Shown: positions 1 through 9,060, numbered from the stretch's first letter. The stretch: 64,000 nt of DNA from Anaerobacillus isosaccharinicus (GCF_001866075.3 NZ_CP063356.1:3710164-3774163), one strand, 5' to 3'. A program made the numbers and translations. Notes: generated by a model not told the origin, from the letters alone.

Positions 1-391
1 CTTGAGGTATACCTAGACTTTTTGCAATTTCCTTAATATCTTGGTGAAATGTATTAGTAAGCATAGTAAAAAGGTTCATCTTAATCGCCCACCGACCATT
101 TCTTTGATGTAGTAATTCTCTAAGTGTTGCAAAATATGCTTCTACTTCACTTGTGTAGTCACCAACCTTACATAAAACATCAGTATCTTTCAATGTATTA
201 ATAAGTGTAAAGTATAAATCGTAACCTTCAACTAAAAGTATCTCGTTATTGCTTTTAGGAAAAACAACTAATTCAAATTCATTTCTATTTTCTTGGTAAA
301 ATTTCAATTTCTGTTTTAAGACAGTCGGTGAAAAAATAACACGATATGCAGGAATAAGTTCCTTTAATTGAAAAAGTTGATAACGATACAT
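1..391 (-). CDS. Partial hypothetical protein (N-terminal 130 residues)
   Basis: An open frame on the minus strand starts with ATG at 391 and runs without a stop off the window edge. A G-rich ribosome binding site (AGGGGGT) lies about 10 nt upstream. The product starts MYRYQLFQLKEL and has a segment DIKEIAKSLGIPQ near the cut end, which could be the first helices of a helix-turn-helix. I do not recognise the family. It lies in an accessory region beside an XRE regulator and transposons, so it is probably part of the same mobile segment. Confidence 0.55.
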   Translation of the reverse strand, partial: MYRYQLFQLKELIPAYRVIFSPTVLKQKLKFYQENRNEFELVVFPKSNNEILLVEGYDLYFTLINTLKDTDVLCKVGDYTSEVEAYFATLRELLHQRNGRWAIKMNLFTMLTNTFHQDIKEIAKSLGIPQ

Positions 392-467
392 TGCTGACAA
401 CCCCCTAGTTGAACAATTTGCTACTTTAATCTATGAAACTGGGAGTTTGTCATATTCCTTTATTAGT

Positions 468-737
468 TTAGTTGTTTTTTAGATTATTTTTGAGAAGGAT
501 AGGTAACAGTTCGGACTCAACTTCTTTCATTATTTCTGAAGGTTTCGTTTCTAGTGCAAGTGCAATAGTTAAAAATATCGATGAACTCATTGATTTAGAG
601 CCATTTTCTATGTAGCTTAAGTAAGTTGTGCTTATTCCAGCTTTTCTTGCTAATGCAGCTTGTGTAAGTCCTCTTGTCTTCCTCGTTTGTCTTATATACT
701 TACCAGTAGTTATTCTAAATAATGTTCTTGCATCCAA
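468..737 (-). CDS. XRE-family helix-turn-helix regulator
   Basis: A small DNA-binding protein of 89 residues. The sequence IRQTRKTRGLTQAALARKAG followed by ISTTYLSYIENG is a typical Cro/CI-type HTH (IPR001387 class), and almost nothing follows it. I chose the TTG at 737 because GGAGGT (745-750) lies 8 nt upstream; an ATG at 743 and a GTG at 752 are too close to, or overlap, that site. It is divergent from the transposon-interrupted gene starting at 939, so it may repress that gene or the local mobile element. That role is inferred from position only. Confidence 0.8.
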   Translation of the reverse strand: MDARTLFRITTGKYIRQTRKTRGLTQAALARKAGISTTYLSYIENGSKSMSSSIFLTIALALETKPSEIMKEVESELLPILLKNNLKNN

Positions 738-1105
738 TATCATCACCTCCACTTCTATTTTAGTTGAATTCGCCTCAAAAACTTACAAACTATGTTGAAA
801 ATCCTTAATTTTTTTAGGCTTTTTTGAATGATTACCAACAACGGCATATTTTATAAAGTAACTATTGTAAATTTTAGGAAGATTTTCTTCTTGAAAATAT
901 CGAATCTAATATTAATCAAATGTTATAGGGGTGTTTTCATGAGCAACTTTCTTTCTTATGCGGAAAAGTATAGGATTTTCACTTCCTTTAGTGAGTTGAC
1001 TGAAACTAGTATTAGTAACGATAGAGTAAATTTCATTTTTAATAACAGTAAGCTGAAAAGAAAAGTTGCAGTTCGGGAGCTAGCTCAATCCGGTAACGGG
1101 TACGT

Positions 1106-1111
1106 CTATGG
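1106..1111. repeat. Target-site duplication, left copy (CTATGG)
   Basis: CTATGG directly precedes the TGT end of the transposon and is repeated at 4535-4540 after its other end. The true duplication may be TATGG (5 bp, as in Tn7/Mu-like elements) with one chance match. Confidence 0.75.
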
Positions 1112-1240
1112 TGTCCGCAGTCTCGAAAATTGTCATATTAACTGCCAGTGACATTGACGTGGCTTGTTATGTAGAGTCACACTCATTGCCACTGGCGATT
1201 GATTTAGTCACTTAATTTGGCGCATCCAAAGCGGAAGAAC

Positions 1241-1438
1241 CTAGATGAAATTTCTAAGATCGTTTTTAAACACTTCAACTACTTTTTCTAATGCTACCTT
1301 TTTCTCCAATAAATCGTGTATTTCAGCTCTTAATTGATCAACCATAGTCTCCATTTCGCCGATCCCATCTTCAAGCTGGTTCTTATAATCTTCTAAGTTA
1401 TTAATCATCTTCGATGTTACTTTCCCCTTATAATTCAT
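1241..1438 (-). CDS. Small coiled-coil protein of the transposon
   Basis: A 65-aa frame starts at ATG 1438, overlapping the ATPase gene by 11 bp, which suggests translational coupling. The product is nearly all helix with heptad-like spacing (EDYKNQLEDG, MVDQLRAEIHDLLEKKVALEK) and has no other motif. It is probably an accessory or regulatory subunit of the transposition module. I do not recognise a named family. Confidence 0.55.
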   Translation of the reverse strand: MNYKGKVTSKMINNLEDYKNQLEDGIGEMETMVDQLRAEIHDLLEKKVALEKVVEVFKNDLRNFI

Positions 1439-2219
1439 TGATTACACGGTGAATGTGGGATTCTCCTACAACTTTATTTCCTTGAAGAAATGCATCTAAA
1501 AGACTTTGACTACATAGAGTATTAATTTTTCTCGGAATCCCCTGGCTAAAGTTATGAATTGCCTGAATGGCTTCTTCTGAAAAAATCTCATATGGTGTTT
1601 CAACTACTATCAATTGATGTTTAATGTAAGCTTTTGTTTCTTGCTCAGTTAGCCCTGTTACTTGGTATCGCATTTGTATCCTTTGATCGATAGCTTCTAG
1701 GTGCTTCACTTTTAATTGATTTCGTAGACTAGGTTGCCCAACGACAATAAGGGTAAGAGGAGACATAGAATCTTCTTTAAAGTTAAGTATGAAGCGTAAC
1801 TCTTGCAACATCGGCTCCGAGAAATGGTGTGCTTCATCAATAACAATAACTGGTGTTTTTCTCTCATTCTCATAAATATCTAACATTAAAGATTGGTACT
1901 GTCGTTTCGCTTCGGTTGATCGAAATGCAGGGTGAATTCCAAAGTTTTGTAAAACTTCTCGATAAAATAGTTTAGGAGTTAGTTCAGAGTCACATAAATA
2001 TAAATAACGGTATTTTGTACGATCTAGTTTTTGTACTAATGATCTTACAGCCGTTGATTTTCCCATACCAGCCTCACCAGTTAATAAGCAAAACTGTCGA
2101 TTTTCAGCAGCGTACTCTAATCGAGCTGTTGCTTCATTGTAGCTAGATGAGCTATATAGTTGTTCAATTAAAATCTCACGAGTAAATGGAACACCTTTCA
2201 TTTCGAAGAAATCTAACAT
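1428..2219 (-). CDS. Transposition AAA ATPase (ExeA/TniB-like)
   Basis: A 263-aa AAA+ ATPase with Walker A GEAGMGKST near residues 48-56 and Walker B VIVIDEAHH near 125, followed by a sensor region and the GIPRKINTLC motif seen in ExeA/TniB-type ATPases. Such proteins activate a partner DDE transposase and choose the target. Its start overlaps the 3' end of the transposase gene by 7 bp, so the two are translated together. All core ATPase motifs look intact. Confidence 0.88.
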   Translation of the reverse strand: MLDFFEMKGVPFTREILIEQLYSSSSYNEATARLEYAAENRQFCLLTGEAGMGKSTAVRSLVQKLDRTKYRYLYLCDSELTPKLFYREVLQNFGIHPAFRSTEAKRQYQSLMLDIYENERKTPVIVIDEAHHFSEPMLQELRFILNFKEDSMSPLTLIVVGQPSLRNQLKVKHLEAIDQRIQMRYQVTGLTEQETKAYIKHQLIVVETPYEIFSEEAIQAIHNFSQGIPRKINTLCSQSLLDAFLQGNKVVGESHIHRVINEL

Positions 2220-3601
2220 TCGCTACGCCCCCTTGATTTTTCTTTCCATTGGACAAAACTTGTGGTTCCTAGTTGTTTTCGCTTTTCCTCATCCTGCTGT
2301 TTTTTCAACCGATCTAAATAATCCGATACAGCCGTTGGTGAGGACTTTTCATCATATGGTTCATGAAGTTTTGAATGACTTTGATTTCGCAGTTCAGCTG
2401 GTTTTGCATCTGGGTAGCGCAAGTCATCTTTCCAAACCTGTACATAGGATAAATCAAATGGGTTATAACGAACGATAATTTTTTTACCCCGTAAAGACGA
2501 ATCTACATCGTAAAGATTTCCCTCTAATTCAATCACCGCTGTTTTTCTAACTGAACGGTCTTCTTCCCATAAAAAGATTTCTTTTAACTCTTCAGGAGAA
2601 AGAAACCGTTGTTCCTCTTGTTTCGCTTCATATCGCTTTTTTGGTGTTTGTCCAGTCCCGCGGTGAACCCGATGATCGTAGGCATCCAACCATGATCGCA
2701 AGTACTCATTTAACGATTTTAATGTCGTCAACTTGCCTTGATTAATGAGAAGATTTGCTTCACCGGTAAAGCTTGAATCAACATATTGGAAAAACTTTTC
2801 AACCTTGCCTTTTGATTCTGGCGAGTACGGGCTTGCATGGATTAACTTCGTCCCCATACGCGCGCAAATCACTTTAAACTGTTTTGCGCTATAAACAGAG
2901 CCATTATCACAGAAAAACAAATGGGGCACACCATACTTTAATACCGCTTTTTGAACACATCTTTCAAGACGTGGATAACGTTCTTCAAAAAAGAATTCAG
3001 CGTGCATAATCCGACGACTATAATCATCAATAATTGCTATTAAGTATGCTTTCTTTCTTCGCCCCGAATGATTTGGATCGGGTAAATAAAGGGCATGTTG
3101 TGTATCTGCTTGCCAACAATCATTAGGAGCTGCGTGTTCGAAATGTTGAAATTCTTTCTTTACCGCACGGTAAATATCTCGCTTACTCCAACCCTGTTCT
3201 TGAAAATATCTTGAGAGCGTACGTGTTTTGAGGACACCAACCGGAACACGTTCTTCTAATTCCAAAATTCGAATTACCTGTTCCACACTACGGCTAGGAA
3301 GTTCTTTTCTTAATTCCACAGCTCGTTTCAATATAGAGTGGTCCACATATTGAAGACTTCCCTTTTTCTCTCTTTTTTGAGGCTTTAATGCATCAAATCC
3401 ATCTTTTTCATAGTTTTTCAAATATCTTTCTAATGATCTAAGGCTAATTGTGGTTTTCTCACTGCCTGGGATGGAATATCTTTGTGCTGCAATCTCCTTT
3501 AAAAGGTTATATTTCTCCCCAGCATTAAGCTTTCGCTGAACAACTTGGGCAATTAACCCAAAACGAAATGCTGCGATTTCATTGCGTAAATTTTCATCCA
3601 C
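2213..3601 (-). CDS. Mu/TniA-type DDE transposase
   Basis: A 462-aa transposase. The N-terminus holds HTH segments (SLRSLERYLKNYEKDGFDAL). The rve core has the first Asp in CWQADTQH (about residue 165), the second in FFCDNGSVYS and the Glu in SPESKGKVEKFF, so the DDE triad is complete. A C-terminal beta-barrel-like part follows. It starts at GTG 3601 after GGAGAGG. It is first in a tightly overlapping set with the ATPase and the small coiled-coil ORF. The active site looks intact, so the element may still be mobile. Confidence 0.9.
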   Translation of the reverse strand: MDENLRNEIAAFRFGLIAQVVQRKLNAGEKYNLLKEIAAQRYSIPGSEKTTISLRSLERYLKNYEKDGFDALKPQKREKKGSLQYVDHSILKRAVELRKELPSRSVEQVIRILELEERVPVGVLKTRTLSRYFQEQGWSKRDIYRAVKKEFQHFEHAAPNDCWQADTQHALYLPDPNHSGRRKKAYLIAIIDDYSRRIMHAEFFFEERYPRLERCVQKAVLKYGVPHLFFCDNGSVYSAKQFKVICARMGTKLIHASPYSPESKGKVEKFFQYVDSSFTGEANLLINQGKLTTLKSLNEYLRSWLDAYDHRVHRGTGQTPKKRYEAKQEEQRFLSPEELKEIFLWEEDRSVRKTAVIELEGNLYDVDSSLRGKKIIVRYNPFDLSYVQVWKDDLRYPDAKPAELRNQSHSKLHEPYDEKSSPTAVSDYLDRLKKQQDEEKRKQLGTTSFVQWKEKSRGRSEC

Positions 3602-3740
3602 TCGTTTTCCTCTCCTTTTTTACAAATGTAAACACTCTTAATTTTCTTCTGTTTTTAAGGAAAGGAAAACAGACATATTTTGTGTAGTAAAAAAAGGGGT
3701 AGAAACCAATTTTATGCAATTGAAACGACATTCCTGGTGG

Positions 3741-4337
3741 CTACCAGAATAACCCTTTGTGTTGACGAAGATTGAGTGATGAGAATAACTTTCCTTTTCC
3801 AGGAATATGTTTTTTTCCATGAAACAAAATCTTGAAGTAAAGCTCACACTCTTGGATAAGACTAATTCCCTTACGGTAAAGTTCAAGTAAATCATCACCT
3901 GCTTGGTAATCATGCGCCAATCTAACACGTTGCTTGGCAATCCACTGATTAAAGCGAGAGGTTAATTTCATTTTCCAACGACGTAAAGTCCGTAAGGAAA
4001 TGATTGGGACTGTACAATGAGAAAGTCGCTTAGTGAGATGCGTTAACGGAACTCCCATTAACAACCACCGTGCAATAAATTCACGAAAAACATTTGAAAA
4101 ACGAGACCAAGGAGTAAGAAAACAAGGGAGTAACGAAAACGTACGATCACAAGAACCACAACGCCTTCTTAACACAAAGATTATCGAGGACTGGTGTTTC
4201 ATATGAACCCATCTTTTATATTTGCCGTGTTTTTTCATTCTTCTACCGCAGCACGGACATCGTAATTCAACATCATACTTATTAATGGAATCATTATACT
4301 TCTTGATAGAACGAGGCGAATCTAGTAAAATAATCAT
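3741..4337 (-). CDS. DUF6431-like zinc-finger protein of the transposon
   Basis: A 198-aa basic protein with an N-terminal CPCCGRRMKKHGKYKRW motif and a second CGSCDRTF, together a likely four-Cys zinc ribbon, then a HTH-like segment (ISLRTLRRWKMKLTSRF). It resembles DUF6431-type proteins that travel with transposons of this kind. It lies inside the element, upstream of the transposase on the same strand. A role in DNA binding or target choice is an inference. The family match is from memory and not tested. Confidence 0.6.
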   Translation of the reverse strand: MIILLDSPRSIKKYNDSINKYDVELRCPCCGRRMKKHGKYKRWVHMKHQSSIIFVLRRRCGSCDRTFSLLPCFLTPWSRFSNVFREFIARWLLMGVPLTHLTKRLSHCTVPIISLRTLRRWKMKLTSRFNQWIAKQRVRLAHDYQAGDDLLELYRKGISLIQECELYFKILFHGKKHIPGKGKLFSSLNLRQHKGLFW

Positions 4338-4346
4338 AGTTGTTAG

Positions 4347-4388
4347 AGGTCATTTGTCCAGCCGCCAAGCTATTGAGACAAATGACCT
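4347..4388. other. 12-bp inverted repeat near the transposon end
   Basis: AGGTCATTTGTC (4347-4358) pairs perfectly with GACAAATGACCT (4377-4388) around an 18-nt loop. It lies just upstream of the DUF6431-like gene. It could be a terminator, an operator or a transposase binding pair. Confidence 0.5.
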
Positions 4389-4405
4389 TTTCCTTTTCTA
4401 AAGTT

Positions 4406-4463
4406 TAAGAGCCGTCAACTCTAACGACCATTATACTATGGTCGTTAGAGTTGACGGCTCTTA
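4406..4463. repeat. Perfect 26-bp palindrome with 6-nt loop
   Basis: The left arm (4406-4431) begins TAAGAGCCGTCAACTC and the right arm (4438-4463) is its exact reverse complement, with a 6-nt spacer. It lies about 70 bp inside the right transposon end. A terminator that stops outside transcription entering the element, or a folded substrate for a recombinase, are both possible. Confidence 0.75.
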
Positions 4464-4534
4464 TATTATATTTTTTGCGACAAAAAAGGCAGCTAAAATT
4501 TTACCAATTACGACGTTGGAGGTGACCCCCAACA

Positions 4535-4540
4535 CTATGG
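4535..4540. repeat. Target-site duplication, right copy (CTATGG)
   Basis: Identical to 1106-1111 and directly outside the ACA end of the transposon. The interrupted reading frame resumes from here. Confidence 0.75.
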
Positions 4541-5510
4541 GGTTGGGTTAGAAGAAGATTATATTGTTGACGAGCGTGGTTGGATTAATATTAAAAATTT
4601 TTCAGAAGCACAAATAAGGACTCTTCTTATAAGGGTATTGAAGCTAATGCAAGGAGATTGTATTGAAAACCAGGAAATCATAAGTAACATTAAAGAAATT
4701 AATAAACGACTTTGCAATGAAATCTGGAACGTAGTTAGTAGCGAGCAAACTATCCAAGGATTATCTCCAAGATTAATTTTACCTAGTATAAATGACGTTG
4801 CTCGTATTAGTGAGCAAGAGGCAAGAGTATTATGCACTTCAATCCTTAACTCAACCAGCTATTACTACTCCATAGAAACCCCAACAGAAAATTCATATCA
4901 ATTTACTGGAAATTACGCTCTAAAAACTAGAAGTGATTTAAGCATTTATGAAATAGATATGGGTAATACCTTCAACAAGATTGTAAATGTAGAGTTTAAG
5001 GCACACAACCCTGAGGCTAGTAATATAAAAAAAGATATTGAAAAGTTAATCAGAGAAGATGTAGTAGGGAATTGGTTTCATTTATTTAAGAATATGGATA
5101 GTGGAACTTTTTCATCTGTTTTTAATAAATTTATTCAGGCAATTAATGATAATAAACAGTATGTAAATAAAACAATTTCAATAGTATTTTGTTTTTGTGT
5201 TGTTGAAAAAAAGATTGCTTTGCAAAAGCATTTCTATTTTACTCCAAATATAAATATTGATTTGGATGAATATAGCAGGCAATTTTTTAAGCAAAATAAT
5301 TTAGATGGTAACAGCAGCAGTAATGAGGAAAACGGTTGGGAATTAATTAGGACATAGGATATACCACCGTTTTCAATTGTTTAGTGTAGTTTAATTATTT
5401 TCGGTAATAACTGTTTTAGACAATTTTTTTAGGCTATATTGCATTTTATAATTATAAATCCTATTTTCTACTCTTGGATAATGAGCGAGAAAATATAAGG
5501 AGATAAATCT

Positions 5511-6620
5511 GTGGCAAGTATTCAAAAAAGGGGAAAAACATATCAGTACACTGTAAGTAACAGGGTGAATGGTAAATCGAAACCAATTAGAAAAGGAGGG
5601 TTTCGTACAAAAAAAGAAGCAAGGATTGCAGCAGCTGAGATAGAGGTACAATTAGGTAAAGGGATAGTACGTCACTTACATCCTGTGCCAATTGACAAGT
5701 ATTTTGATAATTGGTTGATATTATATAAATCTCATTTAAGTTTAACGACTCAACAACACTATGATTACACTTCTAAGGCAATCAAATCTTATTTCGGTAG
5801 CAAACCATTACAAGAAATAGGAAGACACGATTATCAGTTATTTATAAATGAATATGGTTCAGGCAGGTCTAAAGAGGCTGTTGAAAAGTTAAATACACAT
5901 ATACGTGCCTGTGTTAAGGATGCAGTTGAAGAACAGATAATAAATAGTGATTTTACAAGGAAAGCTGTTTTGACTTGGACAACACCTGCAAAAAAAGCAA
6001 ATGAGAAACATCTAGATTTTTTTGAAAGTCAGTTATTGCTAAATGAAATTTCAAATAGGCTTAAAGAAGGGAGAATATTCTCGTTGTTGTTGTTGGGCTT
6101 ATCTTCAGGGATGCGTTTTGCTGAAATGGTTGGGCTAACCTGGGAAAGTTTTGACTTTGTAAACAATACTATTACAATTAATAAAACTTGGGGGTATATG
6201 AAGCGAACCCCTTTAGGCTTTGGTCCGACAAAAAATGAACACTCAAACCGAACTATTAAAATGGATAAAGTAACAATGGCTCACTTCAAAGAATTATTTT
6301 ATTCTAGTCCCAATAATAAACACAAGTTGGTTTTTTACAGCTCTACATCGAAATATAAAGTAATAACTAATACAGTTGCAAATAAGCAACTACGAATGTT
6401 AACAAATGAGCTTAAAATACAGCCAATTACAATCCATGGATTACGACATACGCATACTAGCTTGCTATTGTATAAGGGTGTCTCCATTTATTATGTAAGT
6501 GACCGCTTAGGTCATAGTAATATTGAAACAACATTAAAGGAATATTCTCACTTAATTAAGGAATTGCGCCAAGAAGATGAGAAAAAGACTATTGATTTCT
6601 TGAATAGCATTAATAAGTAG
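5511..6620 (+). CDS. int: Tyrosine recombinase (phage/ICE integrase)
   Basis: A 369-aa integrase of the type found in phages and conjugative elements. An AP2-like arm-binding domain comes first (MASIQKRGKTYQYTV to about residue 50), then a SAM-like core-binding domain (about 60-155) and the catalytic domain with R202 (SSGMRFAEM), H309-x-x-R312 (HGLRHTH), H335 (GHSNIETT) and Y345. The catalytic set is complete. It starts with GTG after AAGGAGA. It follows the transposon-split gene on the same strand and may be the integrase of the element that carried the XRE regulator and that gene. Confidence 0.92.
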   Translation: MASIQKRGKTYQYTVSNRVNGKSKPIRKGGFRTKKEARIAAAEIEVQLGKGIVRHLHPVPIDKYFDNWLILYKSHLSLTTQQHYDYTSKAIKSYFGSKPLQEIGRHDYQLFINEYGSGRSKEAVEKLNTHIRACVKDAVEEQIINSDFTRKAVLTWTTPAKKANEKHLDFFESQLLLNEISNRLKEGRIFSLLLLGLSSGMRFAEMVGLTWESFDFVNNTITINKTWGYMKRTPLGFGPTKNEHSNRTIKMDKVTMAHFKELFYSSPNNKHKLVFYSSTSKYKVITNTVANKQLRMLTNELKIQPITIHGLRHTHTSLLLYKGVSIYYVSDRLGHSNIETTLKEYSHLIKELRQEDEKKTIDFLNSINK

Positions 6621-6751
6621 AAGGAATTAATATTTTTCTAAAGTAGTTTCTTTTAACTGTCCCTCCGTTATTATGCTTTTATTATAATAAGAAGAACACT
6701 GCGTCAAAAGATTGATGCCTTGAGCCCAAATGATAAATTTTACCTTGCGAT

Positions 6752-6856
6752 ATGAGTGCCATAAGTGAGCTACAAAGGGATATTACTGTAAATCGAGTTA
6801 CCGAAGGATTAAATAAAGGCATCAAGACGAAAGGTTTTGGAATACCGAGAATATGA
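6752..6856 (+). pseudogene. Serine recombinase/resolvase remnant
   Basis: The 34-residue stretch MSAISELQRDITVNRVTEG, then LNKGIKTKGFG, matches the helix after the catalytic domain of serine resolvases (AIAELERELIVERTRAGL pattern). The upstream segment (KIDALSPNDKFYLA) is in another frame and a stop follows at 6854, so the gene is decayed. The rest of 6621-7070 holds no other recognisable coding sequence. Confidence 0.5.
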
Positions 6857-6994
6857 GATGGGAAATGAGAAAAAGTAATTGGAGTGTATGAAATCATTCT
6901 GCACGAGAATGACTTAAGCAACTGGAGTAGTAAAATCTACTTTGTATAAATAAATATAAAATAAATAGAAGTAAAGGGTGAAAATGGGTAATAT

Positions 6995-7022
6995 AAAAAA
7001 ACTGCTAAAGGGCAGTTTTTTA
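6995..7022. terminator. Rho-independent terminator
   Basis: AAAAAACTGC, loop TAAAG, GCAGTTTTTT. A short stem flanked by A and T runs, usable in both directions. Confidence 0.7.
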
Positions 7023-7069
7023 AATGTATTCTAATTTGGGTCCCTTGATGTGCTATCCAATAAATAGCT

Positions 7070-7243
7070 CTACCGGCTAGTCCTCCTTATGCACAGAGCA
7101 AGGGACGTTAAAAAAATAGGGCAAGTATTGAGCATAATCCAAATCACCTCAAATTTTGTTTTAAATGCATTAAGTAAGTTGGCGATATTTGCGGATAGTA
7201 ATCCTGCTAACAGCATTCCTGCAAAAAGCATATTACTACTCAT
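7070..7243 (-). CDS. Possible small membrane protein
   Basis: A 57-aa frame from ATG 7243 contains a hydrophobic N-terminal helix (MLFAGMLLAGLLSANIA) and a second hydrophobic stretch (VIWIMLNTCPIFLTSLAL). The ribosome binding site is weak (only AGGA-like), so the gene call is uncertain. No family is recognised. It lies between the resolvase remnant and the GTPase gene. Confidence 0.3.
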   Translation of the reverse strand: MSSNMLFAGMLLAGLLSANIANLLNAFKTKFEVIWIMLNTCPIFLTSLALCIRRTSR

Positions 7244-7347
7244 TAACACTTGTATCCTGGTTAGGAGGTCTGGGATTGAACCAGATGCTATTAGTTGGTA
7301 AGTATTGTTATTTTATTTTATCACAGCATTACAATAATAAAAAGAGA

Positions 7348-7378
7348 GCGTAATAGAGTTAATAGCCACCTATTACGC
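7348..7378. terminator. Hairpin downstream of the GTPase gene
   Basis: GCGTAATAG (7348-7356) pairs with CTATTACGC (7370-7378). It lies about 55 bp after the GTPase stop on the minus strand, but the T run is poor. Confidence 0.5.
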
Positions 7379-7433
7379 ATATTAGACTAATATTCTCATA
7401 TATAACTTAAAGTTTTTATTTTATAATATTTAT

Positions 7434-8531
7434 TTAAACAGTAGATGGGACACTTTGGTTGTTCTTGAAGTACTCTTTATAACTTTGGGTATATATTTCC
7501 CCTAAATGTCCTAAATCTATATTCATTCCACTCTTATAGTAGGCGTTACAAGTCCATCCAAAACCATATGTAATCGAAGCGGCTACTGTACCTCCTAATG
7601 TAGCAGTTGCACCTGTACCAAGGCGACCACCTGCCCAACCTAATCCTTTTAATAACTGTACTCCATATTTAAATAATTGTTTCCCTAAACTTCCAGTAAT
7701 GGTAGAACCTATCAATGACATAACATCATTTTTAGAAACTTTACAATTATATATATAGGCAATTTTTAGAGCTAGTGCAACTTGTAGAGAAGTCAATGGA
7801 ATAATATCAGCAGTGGGAACTGGAATAACCCCAATACCAAATGCGGATACAGCTGCTCCGTTTATCCAGCCCTTTACTTTATTTTCCTTATATTTAGATA
7901 CTTTGAGAAAAAATAAATCTTTTCCAGAACTTTCTAGAATACTTATAATTTCGTTATTTAATTCTTCTACGTTTATATATTTTTTTGCAGATATCGGAAT
8001 AACTTTTTGTCCAGTTTCCTTTTTAATTTGTGAAATTACAGTCTCATACGCATCTTTATCTTCTAAAATGCCATCTTCATACCAAATATCAATTTTGTTT
8101 AAAACTGTAATGATAGGCTTATTAAGTTTTTTAACCTTATTATATGTATCAATCATATGCTTTGTAGGACCAACTGCTGCATTAAAGAAAAACATAATAA
8201 TATCTGCATCTTCATGAACAAAATCTTCAGCTTGGTTTGACACTTCTTGATTAATATCAGCCAATCCAGGTGTATCAGCAATTATTACATTTTCCGAGTA
8301 ATAATAAGGCTTAACTTCAGTTGTTAACCCAGCATATGCACCAACTTCAGACAATTTCTTACCAGTTAGAGCATTAATAGTTGAAGATTTCCCAACGTTT
8401 ACATCTCCTAACAAACTTATAACAAGCTTTTGTTTAAATAGTTCATCCAATTCTGCATTAGTCTTCCTAAATGCCTCTTCAAAGTCTTTTTCTAATTGTT
8501 CCTCATCAAAGAAGTTTTTTTCTTCACTCAT
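7434..8531 (-). CDS. Dynamin-like/Era-type GTPase with C-terminal membrane-associated domain
   Basis: A 365-aa GTPase. The G domain shows G1 GDVNVGKSST, G3 DTPGL and G4 NKID. The C-terminal half is hydrophobic and glycine-rich (AAVSAFGIGVIPVPTADIIPLT and GATATLGGTVAASITYGF), matching the DUF697-type region of YcjF-like GTPases, which sits at membranes. I chose ATG 8531 because GGGAG lies 10 nt upstream; a GTG at 8540 would overlap that site. It is divergent from the interrupted zinc-hook ATPase gene. GTPases of this type occur in stress or phage-defence islands, but no function can be assigned here. Confidence 0.82.
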   Translation of the reverse strand: MSEEKNFFDEEQLEKDFEEAFRKTNAELDELFKQKLVISLLGDVNVGKSSTINALTGKKLSEVGAYAGLTTEVKPYYYSENVIIADTPGLADINQEVSNQAEDFVHEDADIIMFFFNAAVGPTKHMIDTYNKVKKLNKPIITVLNKIDIWYEDGILEDKDAYETVISQIKKETGQKVIPISAKKYINVEELNNEIISILESSGKDLFFLKVSKYKENKVKGWINGAAVSAFGIGVIPVPTADIIPLTSLQVALALKIAYIYNCKVSKNDVMSLIGSTITGSLGKQLFKYGVQLLKGLGWAGGRLGTGATATLGGTVAASITYGFGWTCNAYYKSGMNIDLGHLGEIYTQSYKEYFKNNQSVPSTV

Positions 8532-9060
8532 TGTAAGCACACTCCCAAAAATTTAAAAATAAAACTTAATTTAGTATAAATCCATTATATTACATAATAT
8601 CTAAAATCTCTCTATATATTCTTTCGTATAATACATTAAATTTAGTAGTTTTTGCCTTTTTTTGGAGTGATATAGTATATAATGTAAAAAAAGAGGAAAA
8701 AAGTAAAATATCATTAGAGGTGGTATAAAATGGTTAATTCTATAGTGTTTAGTAAAGTAAAAAAAGAAAATATCTTTTGCGAGACATTTGACGAGTTTGA
8801 AAAAAATAATGGAATACAGTTTTCTAATGCCGGTATAGCAGTAATCTATGGACCTAATGGAACAGGTAAAACAAGTTTAACTAGAGTTTTAGATTGTGAA
8901 AAAGGTTCTTCATTCAATGTTGAATTTGAAGGGAAGCAATATAGTGAAATAGATAATGAGTTATTTCACATTATCAACGACCAAAATAGTAGAAATATTA
9001 TAGTAGGAGAAACAGAAGATTTTTTGTTAGGGGATGATATAAAAAAAGAGTATGACCTTC

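Larger units (their letters stand above)
1112..4534 (-). mobile_element. TniA/TniB-like transposon, 3423 bp
   Basis: The element starts with TGTCCGCAG at 1112 and ends with CCCCCAACA at 4534, so both ends read TGT inward, as in Mu/Tn7/Tn552-type elements. It is flanked by CTATGG copies. It holds a DDE transposase, an AAA ATPase, a small coiled-coil ORF and a zinc-finger-like accessory protein, all on the minus strand. The ends share a short subterminal motif (TTAACTGCC on the left, TTAGCTGCC on the right when read inward) that may be a transposase site. The boundaries are supported by the restored reading frame of the interrupted gene. No CRISPR or cas genes are present. Confidence 0.8.
939..5357 (+). 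pseudogene. Gene for a possible PD-(D/E)xK nuclease, split by a transposon
   Basis: The 5' part (939-1111) starts with ATG after GGGGTG and encodes MSNFLSYAEKYR to NGYVYG. The 3' part (4541-5357) encodes VGLEEDYIVDERGW to the end. Removing 1112-4534 and one copy of the CTATGG duplication joins them in frame as ...GYVYGVGLEED..., giving 990 nt or 329 aa. In the 3' part, SDLSIYEID followed by VNVEFKAH looks like the D...ExK core of a restriction-like nuclease, which is an inference. The function is unknown; divergence from an XRE regulator fits a defence or restriction role. A truncated protein could start at TTG 4638, but it would lack about 90 residues. Confidence 0.7.

Noticed and set aside
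828-1151. Open frame of 107 codons read as one gene
   Set aside because: Only 939-1111 belongs to a gene; the end of the frame runs into the transposon and the first 37 codons have no start site support.
7040-7300. tRNA-like fragments (GGTAGAGCT and CTGGTTCAATCCCAG on the minus strand)
   Set aside because: The two pieces have different acceptor ends and are 200 bp apart; no cloverleaf can be formed.
7089-7301. 70-codon plus-strand frame
   Set aside because: No ribosome binding site and it lies opposite the more protein-like minus-strand frame at 7070-7243.
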